The notes under the pieces: generated by a model | The model's database searches: none | The model's input: only the letters and a program-made list of their open reading frames with translations | What the model was told of the DNA's origin: nothing | NCBI GenBank assembly: GCA_033439685.1 | Contig: JAUEDM010000003.1 | Location: 4,432,001-4,496,000 of the forward strand | From: Apodospora peruviana | Taxonomy: Eukaryota; Ascomycota; Sordariomycetes; Sordariales; Lasiosphaeriaceae | Direction: 5' to 3' | Length of the DNA stretch: 64,000 nt | Shown here: positions 46,572 to 62,174 of the stretch, in pieces | Layout: every line of letters starts with the position of its first letter | Numbering within the stretch: the first letter of the stretch is position 1 | Translations under genes and position numbers: made by a program

Positions 46572-48498
46572 GTAGGTAGTCATGGATGTTGTCTGTATGC
46601 GTGCGGGTGTGTTTGCTTGCCAAGGTGGGCCAAGGTCCTTAATAGAACAAATATGCTTTGCTCTTTTCCACTTTTTTATAGATTATAATCCAGTACTCTG
46701 TCCTACTGGTCAGGCTGCTCCGTAAGTTGGCTAGAGTCAGTCGTTATTGTTCAACATGGGTCTGGCACTGATGATATGGAGCCAACAAATTTGAAACTTG
46801 AGTATATGCCAAACTACGTGGCCTCGCGGATTTGAGGTCGCCCGTCTTGACCTTAGTATCAGGATAACCGGGAATGAGTTGACCTGCCGCTCGGTAACGG
46901 TTTTAAGTCAGGTATCTCATGAATCGGAACTTAAGCAAATATCAATTTCATACTTATTTGGTTTGTTGGCACACATTTAGTGGGCGGCCAATTCAATGAA
47001 ACATTTACTCGGGGGAAGCTACACGGTTCACCCGTGAATATGTGCCTAGGAGATCTGAGTTTGAGACTACCAGCATGACCTCCAGTTCTACTAGTGCGTT
47101 ATTTTGAGTAATATCCAGTGATAGGAACCCAAAGCTTGATGTTATAGACTATTCATATGGAGATCGGAAAAGATGCAGGAGAAATATCTGCAAAGTGGAT
47201 GCTGAACGGGTACGAGCCACCGCGGGGTGTTCTCAGCATCTAAACATTTCACGAAAGCATTGAGAGCCATGATGAGGCGTACTGCCTTTGCTCTCTTGCC
47301 GTAATGTAAGCTTATCTGAGCAGTGAGCACGTAAGGAATAAAACTGTTGAAAATCATATCTATGGAGAATGCATGATAGCCTTGCACTGCCGTTGAATTG
47401 TATCGGTGTCGAAAGACGCGTCAAACATCAACAAACGCGAAAACCATGGGGAAACCTTGCCTGCCTCAGCCCAGCCCCAGGTGTTCCAGACCTCCACGAT
47501 TGACTGTTCCCGATTCGGTTCGTCTGATGCGGGGGAAATGACAGAGGAGGAATGTGATGTGATGACACGCCAACTGAGCCAATCAGGCGAAAGCGCTGTC
47601 GTGCACTAACGTTGCCGCAATGCAGCGCTGGTCCGAACTGGTAAACGGGTACCACCTTCGCCAGTGCTCCGCCATTGCTTGGTGAAATGGCCAAAGCGAC
47701 ACAGCGGCAAAAGGGAGCCGAAAGGTCAAGGTACCTTAGAGGTGTGCGGTGACCAGCCACTCGAATAAATACGAGCGAGCTCCAGTAATTGATCCGGGCA
47801 GCAGCAGCTTCGAGCTCCCTGGAAGTGGGTGCTAGCTGGGTAGCAGGCCAATTGAGTGGATTCGTGTCGGGTCCGCGCAATGCCCAGGTGGCAGGAGGGT
47901 TGCCCGGCTCCGGGTTTCGTTGTGAATAGCTCCATCTGCGTGGTGGGTGGTGAACTGTAGGGAGAGCTTCCAGATGTGGCATGGAGCTTCAAAATGCCTC
48001 ATCCAGATCAATGGCAGGGAGAGCTCCTCGGCAGGAGCTGTTCAGCTGCAGGCTGTTCTCGACAGCTGGCTGTCCCGGGTGTGAGTCTCGTCTTTTTCCC
48101 GTCTCAGGGCAGGTCTCAGAAAGAGGGAAGGTACCCCGCCCCTACAAACCCTCTCACACCTTCCCAGCTCCCGGTTGTTAGTGCGCCGTTATCCAATCGT
48201 CCACAAGTACCTCGTCTGACTACTGTCTTACCGCTTGAGGTAGGTACCACACTAGCAGCTCCTTCGTTTGCTTATGCCGGCCTCGTTGTACCACTCAAGC
48301 CGGTTCCTCCGTGCCGCCCTCCCCGCCCCAGTCTCCCACACTCTCTCCCTTCCAACCAACTTTCCCTCCAATCCCCCAACTTTCTGTCCGCTCCGACTTT
48401 TCACCTCACTGTTTTTTCGACGCATTGAAAGCTGCGCCCTCTCTAATCCATCAATTGGCAGTCACACCAGCCTCAATCCATCCATCACACAGCTCAAG
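46572..48498. other. Intergenic region upstream of ATP9
   Basis: No gene is supported. The minus-strand frame at 47428-47982 has no domain and no supporting splice signals. The right end (48300-48498) is pyrimidine-rich (CCTCCCCGCCCC, CTCTCTCCC), as is common in the 5' leaders of highly expressed fungal genes. Confidence 0.5.
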
Positions 48499-51468
<2,970 letters not shown>

Positions 51469-52478
51469 TCAAGACTCCACAGGTCCGATGGTACCAGCCG
51501 AAGCAGGTGGAACCGGCAGCCCGCCCTGCAAGAAGGCAACCACCTCCCGGGCGTAAAATTCGGCATACTGAAACAGATGACCGTGCCCAGAACCGGGAAA
51601 CATCAGAAATTTAGCCTTGGGAATCTGTCTCGCCAGCTCGAACGAGTTGACCGTGTCGACGATCAGGTCGTTCTGTCCGGCCGTGACCAGCACGTCAGAC
51701 TGAATTGTCTGCAGCAGCGCGTACGGCAAGGAATCCGCGTCCCAACTCAAATACGCCTGGGTCAAGTTGGCCAGCGCGGTCGGGTCTGTGACAAAAAATT
51801 CGAAGCCGGGAGACCCCGGACCGCCTCTCGCCGAAACGCTGCGGTTGAACCACGCCAATCCATCAGCGCGGGCGATGAACGATGGGAAGAAAGCGTCAAT
51901 GGTATTATCGCGGTCTGGGATGGGGGCCATGATGGCGCTCTGGACGGATGGCATGGGTCGGCGGTGGGGGACATCCCCTAAACTGCCTGACGGCCCGGTG
52001 CCGGCGAGGATCAGTTTCCGGACGAGGTCCGGGCGCTGGAGGACGGTCTGCTGCGCGACGTAGCCGCCTATCGAGAAGCCGAGGATGTCGACATGTGTCA
52101 GGTTGCCGGGAAGGATGAGGAGGAGGGCTAGCAGAAAATTGACTAGGTCGCTGCCGAACTCTTTGATGGTTAGTTTCACTTCGCCGCTGCTGTGGCCGAT
52201 GCCGGCGTAGTCGTAGGTGATGACTTGGGTGCCGTTGGATACGAGGGTGTCGATTAGGAGGGGATCCCACTGGACATTTCACATTGGATTAGCAATTGGA
52301 GGTTAGAGAATGGTTGAGTGTGTGAGCATACGAGGTCGATGGTGGACCGGAAGTGGTTCAGGAGCAAGAGCGGCGGAGTGTTTGCGTTTGCTGGGGTGCG
52401 GGAGCCAATGATTCGGTAGGCAAACTTGGTTCCGGCTGCTTCGATGAAGAGCGTCTCTGCGGTTGCTTGGGTTGACAT
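51469..52478 (-). CDS. Alpha/beta-hydrolase fold protein
   Basis: Two exons (52332-52478, 51469-52269) give 315 aa. This is a soluble hydrolase without signal peptide. The fold elements are LLLLNHF (oxyanion strand, in place of the usual HGFP), TYDYAGIGHSSG, the nucleophile elbow DILGFSIGGYVAQQ (Ser), the acid in TAGQNDLIVDTVNS and the base in FPGSGHGHLFQYAE. These complete a Ser-Asp-His triad. The sequence resembles haloperoxidase/epoxide-hydrolase-like and 3-oxoadipate enol-lactonase-like members; the substrate is unknown. The intron splits the gene after TIDL and phase closes. There is no obvious partner gene. Confidence 0.9.
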
Positions 52479-53204
52479 GTTTGCGACTATTTCGTGGCTG
52501 TGGCTTGGCTGTTTTTCAGAGTTGGCTGCTGTGTGTTGTTGTCTCTGCTGTTGGTTGGTGGTTGTGTCAATTCCTTCCTCTTTTCTTCTCGATGGTGAAT
52601 ACCTCCGTTCTTATAGATGTTGACGAAGGACGCAAAGGACGGCTAATACTGTCGCTTACTTTCTCAACGACAGTATATTGTGTCTGATTTAGTGATCTGA
52701 CGAGCGTTACTGCGTTCTTGACTCTCCGCATTTGCCACTTTCAATAAAGGCCCTAAGCCAGGGTGGCATGAAGCTGATTAGTTATCCATCCTGGCATTCT
52801 CAAAAGTATTCTCCATAGAGGAAAGATCACGATTCGCGCATCGCCGGGCTGAAATTACTGATGCAGGTACGTATTGGTAATCCGCACCTACACATTGCTA
52901 ACCGGATCAGGATACGCACTGGTAGGCTCTTTCAAGCCTACCCATCTGTCAATGTCTTCTTTCTGACGATGGCTGAGTCATGCCTTCTCACAATCCAACA
53001 TTGTGTTACGGTTGACACCAGCGGTGTAACTGGGGAAATGAGACTAATATCCGAAGACAAATAACTGCTTGTGTTCGGTTATAACAGCTGCGTAAGGTAA
53101 CTATGATGGGAAACTTGTCTTATAACGCTGTTCTGCCCGCAATATTACGTAGGCTACCCCCCTGTTCAGACCAGGGCACCTTTCCAAATCTGCACACAGC
53201 CTGC
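52479..53204. other. Intergenic region, nothing recognisable
   Basis: The left part is the promoter of the minus-strand hydrolase. Short open frames at 52426-53064 lack domains. Confidence 0.45.
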
Positions 53205-54054
53205 CTACACCTCTTGCGCCCTACTAACAGGCCCATGTTTAACTTTATCCCCTTCTGCTGACGCCAAAATCCCATCTTCAAGGCGCGAGTCGATCCCACA
53301 AACGTAAAAGATCCGTCCCGCCAGCGTGCCCGGCTGATGAACGAGGGACAGGCCTTCATCTCGTTGTGATTCGGGGTGGCAGTACAACACCACCACCGCG
53401 TACACGAGAACCAGCATCATGACCATCATATACCGACGGTGGACCACGTGCAAGCTTGGTGCGTCAGCCACGTCAGCCAGGGGCTGAAGGGCACGTTGCT
53501 CAGCAGCAGGGCATCACTTTCGAGAGCGCCGTGATAGCGGCCGTGATTATCAGCAAACGGCTCTGCCTGACCCTAGATATGAGACTGAGATTGGTGAGGG
53601 CGGAAAATTATGTCGTCGGGAGTGTGGTGTGCAGGATACTATCGAACGGTGCTTTCTCAGAAGTAGATGATAGTTGACGATATGGTTCCCTGGTTGCCAA
53701 GTCTGTTTCGTTACATGAACGATGTTAGAATGGCTAGTAATGGTTATTGAATTGGAAAGAAGTAAGTGTGACTTACCGGTGAAATGGTTGTCCCAAAACA
53801 GCGAGATGATGATACCCAGACTGGTAAAGAGGGCACGAACCCCGAGGCCCTGCGAGTTCATGAACCGTTCGAACGCGGAATCGGCAGAGTTCAGCTCGTA
53901 GTAGAGGAGAAGAACCAAAAATCCGACTATGGCGAGGAGAAATCCTAGCTGGCTGAGCATTTCCTGTCGGTCTGGTGACAGATTGACCCAAGCCAGCTTC
54001 TTCGGCTTGGGATCCTGATCAAAGTGTTCTTCCCCGGAAGACCATCTGGTTGAG
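53205..54054 (-). pseudogene. DUF3433-like membrane protein relic
   Basis: The first part (54054 down to about 53777) reads HFDQDPKPKKLAWVNLSP, then a membrane helix LGFLLAIVGFLVLLLYYE and GVRALFTSLGIIISLFWDN, wording typical of one half of fungal DUF3433 proteins. A GTAAGT donor follows at 53776. Beyond it, ESDALLLSNVPFSPW lies in one frame and, after a shift, LHVVHRRYMMVMMLVLVYAVVV and HQPGTLAGRIFYVCG lie in another; these also fit the family order. No acceptor restores the phase, no start codon is clear, and the usual second half of the family is missing. I therefore read it as a decayed or truncated copy. The function of intact members is unknown. Confidence 0.45.
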
Positions 54055-54409
54055 ATTTGGGCAGTGATATGACTGCGAGATAGTAGCTAGTGTCTGACTG
54101 TTTTAAAGTTTCCATTGACTGAGAGTGAGGTGAAGGTCGGCGGTGCAGCCATACATCACATCTCCATCAGGCACCATGATTTTGTGTAACCACAGGCAGC
54201 TAGAACGAACGAGCACCCTTCAAATTGGAAACTGCCAGTGCCTTATTCTTATCCGCAACCTTATTATGGCAGGCTGCCTTCTCGTCCTGTCAGCTATAAG
54301 CAGGTATACTTTTAGGCGGGGTTCGTGATCATGCTGTATCCTCTCGATCGAAGTATCCAAAGCATCTGCAGCAACCCCAATAGAACTACGAATTGGCGAT
54401 CCCAGACAA

Positions 54410-57049
54410 CTATAAATCCAAAAGCGCCAATTCCTCACTGGGGGCTCCACTGCTCGTGTTCTCCGTACCGTGGTCTTCCCTCCGTGCCGATGGACAAATA
54501 GTATTGATCAGAGTTTCCACCGACTCGACAGAGAACTCGCCTTTCTTTCGATACCACGACACGGCCATATTCAGAATGTTCTTGATTTCGCGGCCGTTGA
54601 CGCGCCATTTTGCCAGCCGGGTGACGTCCGTGGCTGTCAAGGAACCAACATCTTCAGGAACCCGGTTGATAAAGTTCTGCCACACAAGAGCTCGGTGCTC
54701 TTCTGTGAGCGCAGGGAATGTGATGTGAATCTGGGCTCGCGAAAGAACGGCTGGGTCGATGGTTCGGCCGAGATTGGTGGTGAGGAAGATGATGCCTGGA
54801 AAAAGTGTATTAGCGGTTGCCATCGCGTAGCGGGTCTATGATCACCAACCTTTGAAATACTCTGCCTGACGTAGGAAGGCTGGATAGTCCGGGTCAGCTG
54901 TAGTTTTCATCGTTGCCAAGAATACGGGTGGCATATACCTAGTAGATCTTTTCTATCTGTACTGGATTCTTGGTTCTGGAATAGAAAATCGGGCTCTGGG
55001 GTTCATGTCAGCAGGTCATGTTACTAGCACGCTGTAGCAGGCCACACATACCGTCAAACAGCACGAGACTGCTCCATTCGGTAGCATCCTTCAGAAATTG
55101 CGCGAGCGGGGCGTCGTATCCTTGAACAATGCGAAAGGTGTCGGGTTGGATCGAAGTCGGATCAGCTCTCAACAGTGGACAACCAAGGTGTTCGGCCACT
55201 GGGGAAGGGCGTTAGTGGTGCTCTAGAGGTCTAGCACAAGTGAGATAGACACTTACAGGATTCGGCCACCAATGTCTTGCCAGTGCCAGGCGGCCCGCTC
55301 AAAATGATGAGGAGGCATTGACCTTTTCCTGAGATCAGATCGTCGTAGCGAGTTGTCAACTCCATATGACCCTCAACTAGAGTTTTCAGTACATCCTTCT
55401 TTTGCTCATCCAAAACAACCTTATCAAACACCGACCTGTCCGCCTCAACCGGAGTGAGACTCTCTATGTCGAATTTTTCTTTGAACTTTTAGCAGAGGTT
55501 CAAAACTTCGAAACAGCACGAAGGGAAAGAACGTACGCCAGGTGCGATGATTAAGTGAGTAGCCAAACGTCAAGTGGGGCATAATGAGGAGATTGTCTTG
55601 GGATTCAACAACGACTCGTCGGTTGAGTTGCATCTCGGCTTCGGTGGGCCTGCGCCGTACTTCTCGTTCTGGCCATGTCTGTAAGAAGGTCTTCTGGGAC
55701 TGAATGTAAAGGGAAGCGAGCGTACCGGTGCCCTGTCCCCCGTAATCTGGCCGCTCTCTTCCAGGAACGCGATGAGGAGTCACATCTGTGTGCTCAAGGC
55801 CTTCTTCATGCCTTCCAGCAGCCTCATAGCCATCCTCTTCGTCATCATCCTCGTCCTTGTTTTTTTCACGGGCCTTTAGTTTCTCATTCGGCTCCTCCTC
55901 TTTGTAACCCTTGATATTATATCCTGGTAACCACATCGTAATATTTCTAAATCCTGCAGTCTTTCTCTGCCCATACATGAAAGGGTCCACAATCACTTTT
56001 TGTTGATCCTAGTGGAAGTGAGCCAACGTTAGCATTTAGGGAAGCGCCTCAGGTTGAATGACAGGCGCCACGATCGCATCAAGGATCCAAGATCACGTCT
56101 GACTTACGTTGCCTTTCAGCCTCATACTCTTCGTCTTTCCTTCGTTATCTGGCGTCTTCAAGATCATGTACCTGATCGTCTGCAGGTCCAGGGCCTTGCG
56201 GCCACGCTCATAAAGACGGTCACGCAGATCAGGATTTTTGGTTAAGTTCATGTACCGTAAACCGGGAATTTCGTGGCGTGGAACAGCGCCTTCGAAACGC
56301 GGACATCTGTCAAGGTACTCAACCGTACCGTAACGGAAGCCGTCAAAGATGATAGACTCGGTGCGCAGTTGCATCAGAGAATCAGTTTGCACTACTCTCT
56401 TGACCCTGAAAGCCCTCGGGGGCACACCGTCCAGCGGGACCACGTAGATGCTCTTCTCGGGATACATGGTCCATAAAAACTTAAATGTGATCTTATCCTC
56501 CTTCTCAAGGGTCTCGAGTGTGTCGAAATCGTCGTCAAAAATCTCCTCAATGACCGAGCAGAGCAGCTCGCAATGATTCCGTGTTGTCTCATCCTCAGCG
56601 GTCTTGGCCAGCTCTGCCACCTTGTCGAGAGCAAAGAACAGGGCGCGGTGTGGCATGAAAGAATCGGCGAAGCCATGGTTCTTGTGATAGGTAACCCCGT
56701 ACGTCTCGAGCGTCTCTTTGAGGACGTCTCGCAAAAAGGGGCTCTGCAGGCGGACTTTGTAAATGTAAAAACCGTCGTGGCCCTGATCCGGTTTCCGGCG
56801 CTTGTACACGTGCACGGCGGCTCCTTCGTGCTTGTTTTTCTTGGCCTGTGGAAGAGATGGCGGGGCGTGTTCTGCCCATTTCTCGTCGGATTCCTTGAAG
56901 CCGGGCCCCTCGAAGAAGGTCTGGATCGCGTTGGACCTTCCGAGGTGCTCGAGGTTCGCCCTGTTGCGCCTCTGCCGCGTGAAGAAGCGATGGTTCGTCA
57001 CCGCCGGAGTGGTAGGGGGTGAGCCGGCGCGAGCAGCGGAGAAACTCAT
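54410..57049 (-). CDS. AAA-type ATPase with long N-terminal region (fungal DUF7025-like + AAA)
   Basis: Seven exons (56108-57049, 55537-56008, 55257-55478, 55052-55198, 54939-54995, 54850-54879, 54410-54795) close in phase to 751 aa. The N-terminal about 450 residues (FYIYKVRLQSPFLRDVLKETLETY, then IFDGFRYGTVEYLDRC, then RNITMWLPGYNI) correspond to the conserved region found before AAA domains in many fungal cytosolic ATPases. The AAA domain has Walker A LSGPPGTGKTL (about 555), Walker B LVLFDEPD, sensor 1 IIFLTTNLGRTIDPAVLSR and the C-terminal lid RVNGREIKNILNMA. Walker B has Pro where Ala is usual (DEAD-like), and the Glu is retained, so hydrolysis is likely. Two exons are only 57 and 30 nt. 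The substrate is unknown. It is divergent from the NLR gene. Confidence 0.9.
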
Positions 57050-57542
57050 GATGGCGCCGAATGTAAGCGGATTGAAGAAACTAGAAAGCCTGCATTGTTG
57101 GGCGGCGGCGGGGTATCTCGACGCGGCGCAAGGTGTTTTATACGGTTGCCACTTGCAGTCCGGGGTTTGAAAGGCTGGCGGTAACTGCGACAGCTGAGGA
57201 TAAGAGCTTTGGGTTGGGGGCCGAAGGATGGAAGAGGGTGTGGCGGTGTCCCGACTCTACCTACCGAAAGCCCAAAAGGTGAAAGCTGAGAAGAGGAGGG
57301 CGGTAGGACGTGCGAATTAGAGGCCTCCTTCCCTGTTCATGCAATGCATGCACCCCAGACGCCTTGCTCCTGCCTGGCTATCTCCCATCGGTTACGTACC
57401 TACCCTTAGGGAGTTTCCGACTCTCCGACACACTGCGCCCTGGGCTCCTGATAAGGTAGGGGCAGCTGCAGGAAATAGACGACATGAGACGGGCAACCAC
57501 CACCAGCGACAGTTTCCCACGAGTTCCTTCAGTGCCACCACG
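57050..57542. promoter_or_regulatory. Shared divergent promoter of the AAA ATPase and NLR genes
   Basis: The two starts lie 494 bp apart, head to head. No gene is present. An in-frame extension upstream of the NLR start (57339-57542) is open but reads like untranslated sequence. Confidence 0.5.
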
Positions 57543-60500
57543 ATGCCCCGAAAACCCCCCCAAAGTTCTCCGGAACGTGAAGCAATTCGCCGCGAGGGCC
57601 TGACGGTCCTTCACAACCCTCCCGATGCCGGACTCGAGTACGTCCCCAGCATCAGAAATCGACTTCTATTTGGTACCAGTCCACTAACTCTCTGAAGCCT
57701 TGTGATCATTCATGGCCTCAATGGCACCCCTTACCGCACCTTCTGCCACGAGCTTACCGGCTTCTTCTGGCCGGCCGACCTTGCTAAAACCCTACCTACA
57801 GCTCGTATCATGGTATTTGGCTACATGGCTGATATCTCAAGTGGCTCATCCAATTCGCTCGGCGTCTACCAGCATGCCGAGAGCCTACTGCTTCATTTGA
57901 GAAACAACCGTGTCGACTCCTGGGTGCGAATGGGACTCGTTTCTTTCCCTCAGAAGATGAAGTTGCTGACACGAAGCGCTTCCTAGCAAGAAAAACGACC
58001 CATAGTATTTCTCGGCCATAGTTTGGGAGGAGTAGTCATCAAACAGGTAATAGTTCGTCCCCAGCTCCCAAGCGCCCACTCGATTGACCAAACCCAGGCT
58101 CTTGTGATCAGTCAATCTACCGATCCGCATATCTTCAAGTCCACCAAACTCATCGTCTTCTTCGGCACACCTCATAGGGGTAGCCATGTCCTTGATAAGT
58201 CCCTCACAAAAGTCGGCTTGTCTGTGATGAAGCTCGCAAGCAGGGAAGTACCTAAGAGTGTTAAAACCATGCTGAAGCCAAGAGCGAACGAATCCTTCAT
58301 CAACAACAGCGACTTCATGCGTGTCAAGGGCCAGATATCGATTGTCAACTTTTACGAACAGGTTGCCCGCCACGGACTGCAAGACGTAGTAGTCGACAAG
58401 GACTCAGCCGTTTTCGACTCGGAGTGGTCGGAAAACATACCAGTCGCGCGCGACCATGAACACCTGGTGCGTTTTGAGAGTGCCCAAGACGATGCATATA
58501 ATACTCTCCAACAGACTCTTCAACGCAAAATCACCAAGCTTCTCGAGGAAATTGCCGAGTCGGGAAAAGATGGTATGATCCAGCAGCCCACGAATACACC
58601 ATTCCACGGTAAATAATCAACCTTGGGTACCTTCAGCGGCCATGGCAGTGACCAGGCATGGGATGGGGAAATTTATACAATGCCCTCAAACTACCTTGTA
58701 AAAGGCAGTTTCAGACCCCAATGAGTTGATTATCGAAAGTCCGCCCAGGGGTTTTTGGCAGGTACCAGAGGCTGATTATTTACCGTAGAATGTTGTAACT
58801 CACAACTAGACTGACATACTCCTCCCGGTGCGTTTAGGTCGTTCGGATCGATTGATGAGAGGTACTATCCCCATTCGACAACGGAAACCAGAGTCCTTCG
58901 GCTGATCATGCTCTCAGCCTGCCTACAAAGCCTAGGCGAGTTTAGTGCAGTTATGAACACCGCCCAGTCCAAAGAAGCACATGAAAAAACTCTAAGCTGG
59001 CTCTGGGACGTCGACAGCGAGCTCTTCGCATGGATCCGGACTGGATCTGGACTCTTTGCAGTGACCGGAAAGCCAGGTAGCGGGAAGTCGGTGCTGGTGA
59101 GTGAGGTGACAACAAGAATCCGGAAACGATACCGCCATCTGTTTGGTGTCGTCGTCCAGCACGCATTCAATGCAAGAGGCGCGCCCAGGGAACATTCTTT
59201 CGACGGTTTTCTACGTTTCGCGCTACGCCAGGTCCTCCGGCAGTGTCCCTCATCCTTTGACGCCGTCTTGGATGAATGGCTGTTTGTTGCCCGCGAATCA
59301 GGGCAACATGGCGGTAGAAAGGTCGTCCTGGATCTTGAGGATGTCAGCTCCATTGTATGGCCACTCTCGAGTCTCAAAAGGGCTCTACAAGCAGCTGTTG
59401 CCTACGCCGCGCGGGAGGCACCAGTTTGCTTCATTATTGACGCTTTAGACGAGTGCGATGGCAGCTCCGAGCATACTCACGAGCTCGTGAGCTTCCTTGG
59501 TGACATGAGCCCAGCGGACTCCCTTTCGTCAAGAGGTATCGTACGTGTGCTATTCTCGTGTCGCGATCTACCAAGCACCATGGACACAATCATTTCGGGC
59601 GGCTTTCGAATGGAACATCGCAACGAGCCGGACATCGCCGCTTACATCAACGACCGTTGGTCCGTTCTCGAGTCGACAATCAAGCCGGGGAGTAACCTCA
59701 AGCAGTTGAAGGTCGACCTGGTGCGGAAGGCAGACGGTATATTTTTGTGGGCTCACCTTGCCATGGAACGCATCCAGACAGCACTGAGAGACGGGGCAAC
59801 AATAGCTGAGCTGAGAGAAACCGTTGATGACATCCCTGATGAGCTTGGTGGTCTGTTTGCCTTGTTACTCGGCAATATCAACCCGAAGTACGCAGCAGAG
59901 ACGAACACAATGCTAGCCATTACTCTGAGCGCGCAACAACCTCTAACTCTAACCGAGTTCCGGTACGCCACCGCGCTTTCATCTGCCGGCCTCGATACGC
60001 TATCGCAAGACTGCCTCAGAAATTCCGCCAACTTTGTCCAAGATGATGCAACCATGAGGAGACGCATACGAAGTCGTTGCGGCGGGCTCCTGGAGGTCAA
60101 GCCGATCAAGGAGGCGTCGAATGACGAAGATACAGGCGTGGTCCAGTTTATTCACCAGTCGGTGAGGGACAGCCTTTTCGCCAACCGACAACCACCGGGA
60201 GCCAAAGCTCTTACTACCAGTGGCCATGAATTGCTAGCGAGATGTTGTATTCTGTACCTATCAATGAAAGAGATGCAGGAGTTGGCGAGTCAAATCCGGG
60301 CCGATTCAGGACTTGACAAACGGTTCCAACGGAAAAGACAGGAGGAGCTGCCCTTCCTTAGCTATGCTGTTGAGTCCTGCTTTCACCACTGCCAGGAAGC
60401 CGAGAACAGTGGCATCTCGCACGCCCAGTTGATTGACCGGCATTTTGTTCCCGACGACGAGCCCTTTGAGAATTATGTTGTGTTACGAAACGCTCTACAT

Positions 60501-62174
60501 CAAGGAGAGAAGTATTCTCCGGACATCAGCATGTTGCAGCTGGCCGTAGAACACGACCTGTCAACTTATGTCGAACTGAGGCTCTCTCGGGACGCAACAG
60601 ATGTGAACATGGCCTTGCCGGGCGGTCACAGCTATGTGCATATCGCCGTGTGGAAGGGGCACCTCAAGACTCTCAAGGTGCTCGTTACATACGGAGCCGA
60701 CGTAAACTTCTCTCACTCTTCCAACTCAAAACGCGAAGAAGCACCGTACAGACTACCCTACGAACAGATGCGGCCGCTGGTGGTGGCGTGTCAGAAGGGG
60801 AGTCTGGAGATGGTCGAGCTGCTTCTCGAGCACGGAGCAGACATATCAGGCTGCAGCTCCTCCTACAGAGGCTTCTACATTAACGAGGCACTCGTGTCAG
60901 CAGCCTACTCTGGAAATATCGACGTCCTAAGACGGCTGCTCGACGCTGACCCCAGCGCTTTATCACATCCCGAAATCCGCGTCAGTGCCATCACTGGGTT
61001 ATTGGATGCGGTACTTGATCGCCTCGCAACTGAGAAACCGGCATTCGGCAGAGACTACGAGGTGCGGCTTAAAGCGGACGTTGAAAAGATGCCTCAAATA
61101 TCGAACCTCATCCTCAGCGACATTGACGTTTACCAACACTTCGAGTCAGTCTCGGCGGCCTTGTTCTGGTACCTGACGGGCTGCCACAACGAAGTCCTTC
61201 GACAGCTCATCAGCATTGGCACCGACCTATCGGGCATAGGGGCCGACGACATGTCGTTCCTTCTCGCCGCCTGTATGCGCGGCACGGTATCATCCGTCCA
61301 ACAGCTGCTGCAGCAGAATGTTGACCCGCGCACCACCTTTGGCTGCTACGACAGATCATATCTGGCCGCAGCAGTGCTCAACAAGACGCCCGCGGTACTG
61401 TCGTATCTCCTTGAGAAACGCCTGCCAGTGGACTCTCAAGACACCCTGGGTATGACACCCCTGCATGTCGCTGCTGAGGGTGCAGCCGACGAGTTTGTCG
61501 ACGTGCTGCTCCACCACAACGCCGACATCAGCGTCCTAGATCATTTAGGCCGCCGTCCATTCCACTGGGCGGTCTGCAATCTCAACCTTGGGAACACAGT
61601 GGGCACACTTGAAAAGCTCCTATACCAAAAATCCGACATCCACCTCCCCGACGAGGAGGGACTTACACCGCTACACATCGCAGCGAGCCATGGTGCTCTG
61701 ACCGCAGTAGAATGGCTGCTCTCCAAGGGCGCGGATCCCACAGCTAGCGACGCATCAGGCCGCAACGCGTTACATCTGGCCGCGGCCTCGGTCAGCGCCG
61801 ATTCCACCGATGTCATAACACTCTTACTTCCGAGAGTCGACGACATCAATACGCGCGACAGCGCGGATATGACGGCGCTGCATCACGTCTTTTGGAGCTA
61901 CGACCGGCTCGAGGAACGCGGATGCAACTTTGACCCCGTCGTGGCTGTTGCCAACGCTAGGCTGCTGCTGCGACACGGCGCCAATTTGGATGCCGTCGAT
62001 AATGCCGGCAACACACCGCTGCACTGGGCTGCCTTGAAGGGCATCAAGGAGGTTGTTAGGGTATTTTTGCGCGAGGGCGCTGATCCGAGTGCTTTGGACA
62101 CGAATGGACTGAGGCCGCTTGATCTTGCTGAGCTTGAGGATGTGAGGGACATGTTGGAGGATGCGATGGCTTGA
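57543..62174 (+). CDS. Fungal NLR: SesB-like esterase/lipase - NACHT - ankyrin repeats
   Basis: I read five exons: 57543-57637, 57698-57923, 57987-58046, 58098-58572 and 58918-62174, closing in phase to 1370 aa. The N-terminal alpha/beta-hydrolase module (about 30-285) has LVIIHGLNGTPYRTF, the nucleophile Ser of GHSLGGVVIKQ (about residue 119) and VFFGTPHRGSHV, which is the SesB/PGAP1-like effector type of fungal NLRs. NACHT follows: P-loop VTGKPGSGKSVLVSE (about 336), Walker B CFIIDALDECDG (about 456). About ten ankyrin repeats (from about 830 to the end) include TPLHVAAEGA, TPLHIAASHGALTAVEWLLSKGADP and TPLHWAALKG. Such proteins act in fungal non-self recognition and cell death. The fourth intron (345 bp) contains a MITE; without splicing, the reading frame ends in that element. 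Splice sites of that intron (GTATGA and CTCTCAG with CTGAT branch) are inferred. Confidence 0.87.
58597..58795. mobile_element. MITE-like element inside intron 4 of the NLR gene (copy D)
   Basis: The element is 199 bp long with TA flanks (58595-58596, 58796-58797). Left end CACCATTCCACGGTAAATAA, right end on the minus strand CAACATTCTACGGTAAATAA followed by TCAGCCTC. It lies wholly inside the 345-bp intron between the esterase and NACHT coding exons. The TIR contains GGTAAAT, a potential alternative 5' splice site, and an in-frame TAA. Confidence 0.85.

Noticed and set aside
47428..47982. Open frame of 184 codons on the minus strand
   Set aside because: No domain, no plausible start context, and equally long overlapping frames on the same strand.
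58908..62174. NACHT-ankyrin part as an independent gene starting at ATG 58908
   Set aside because: The esterase exon joins to it in phase through good splice sites, and the ATG lies inside the inferred intron; kept only as an alternative.
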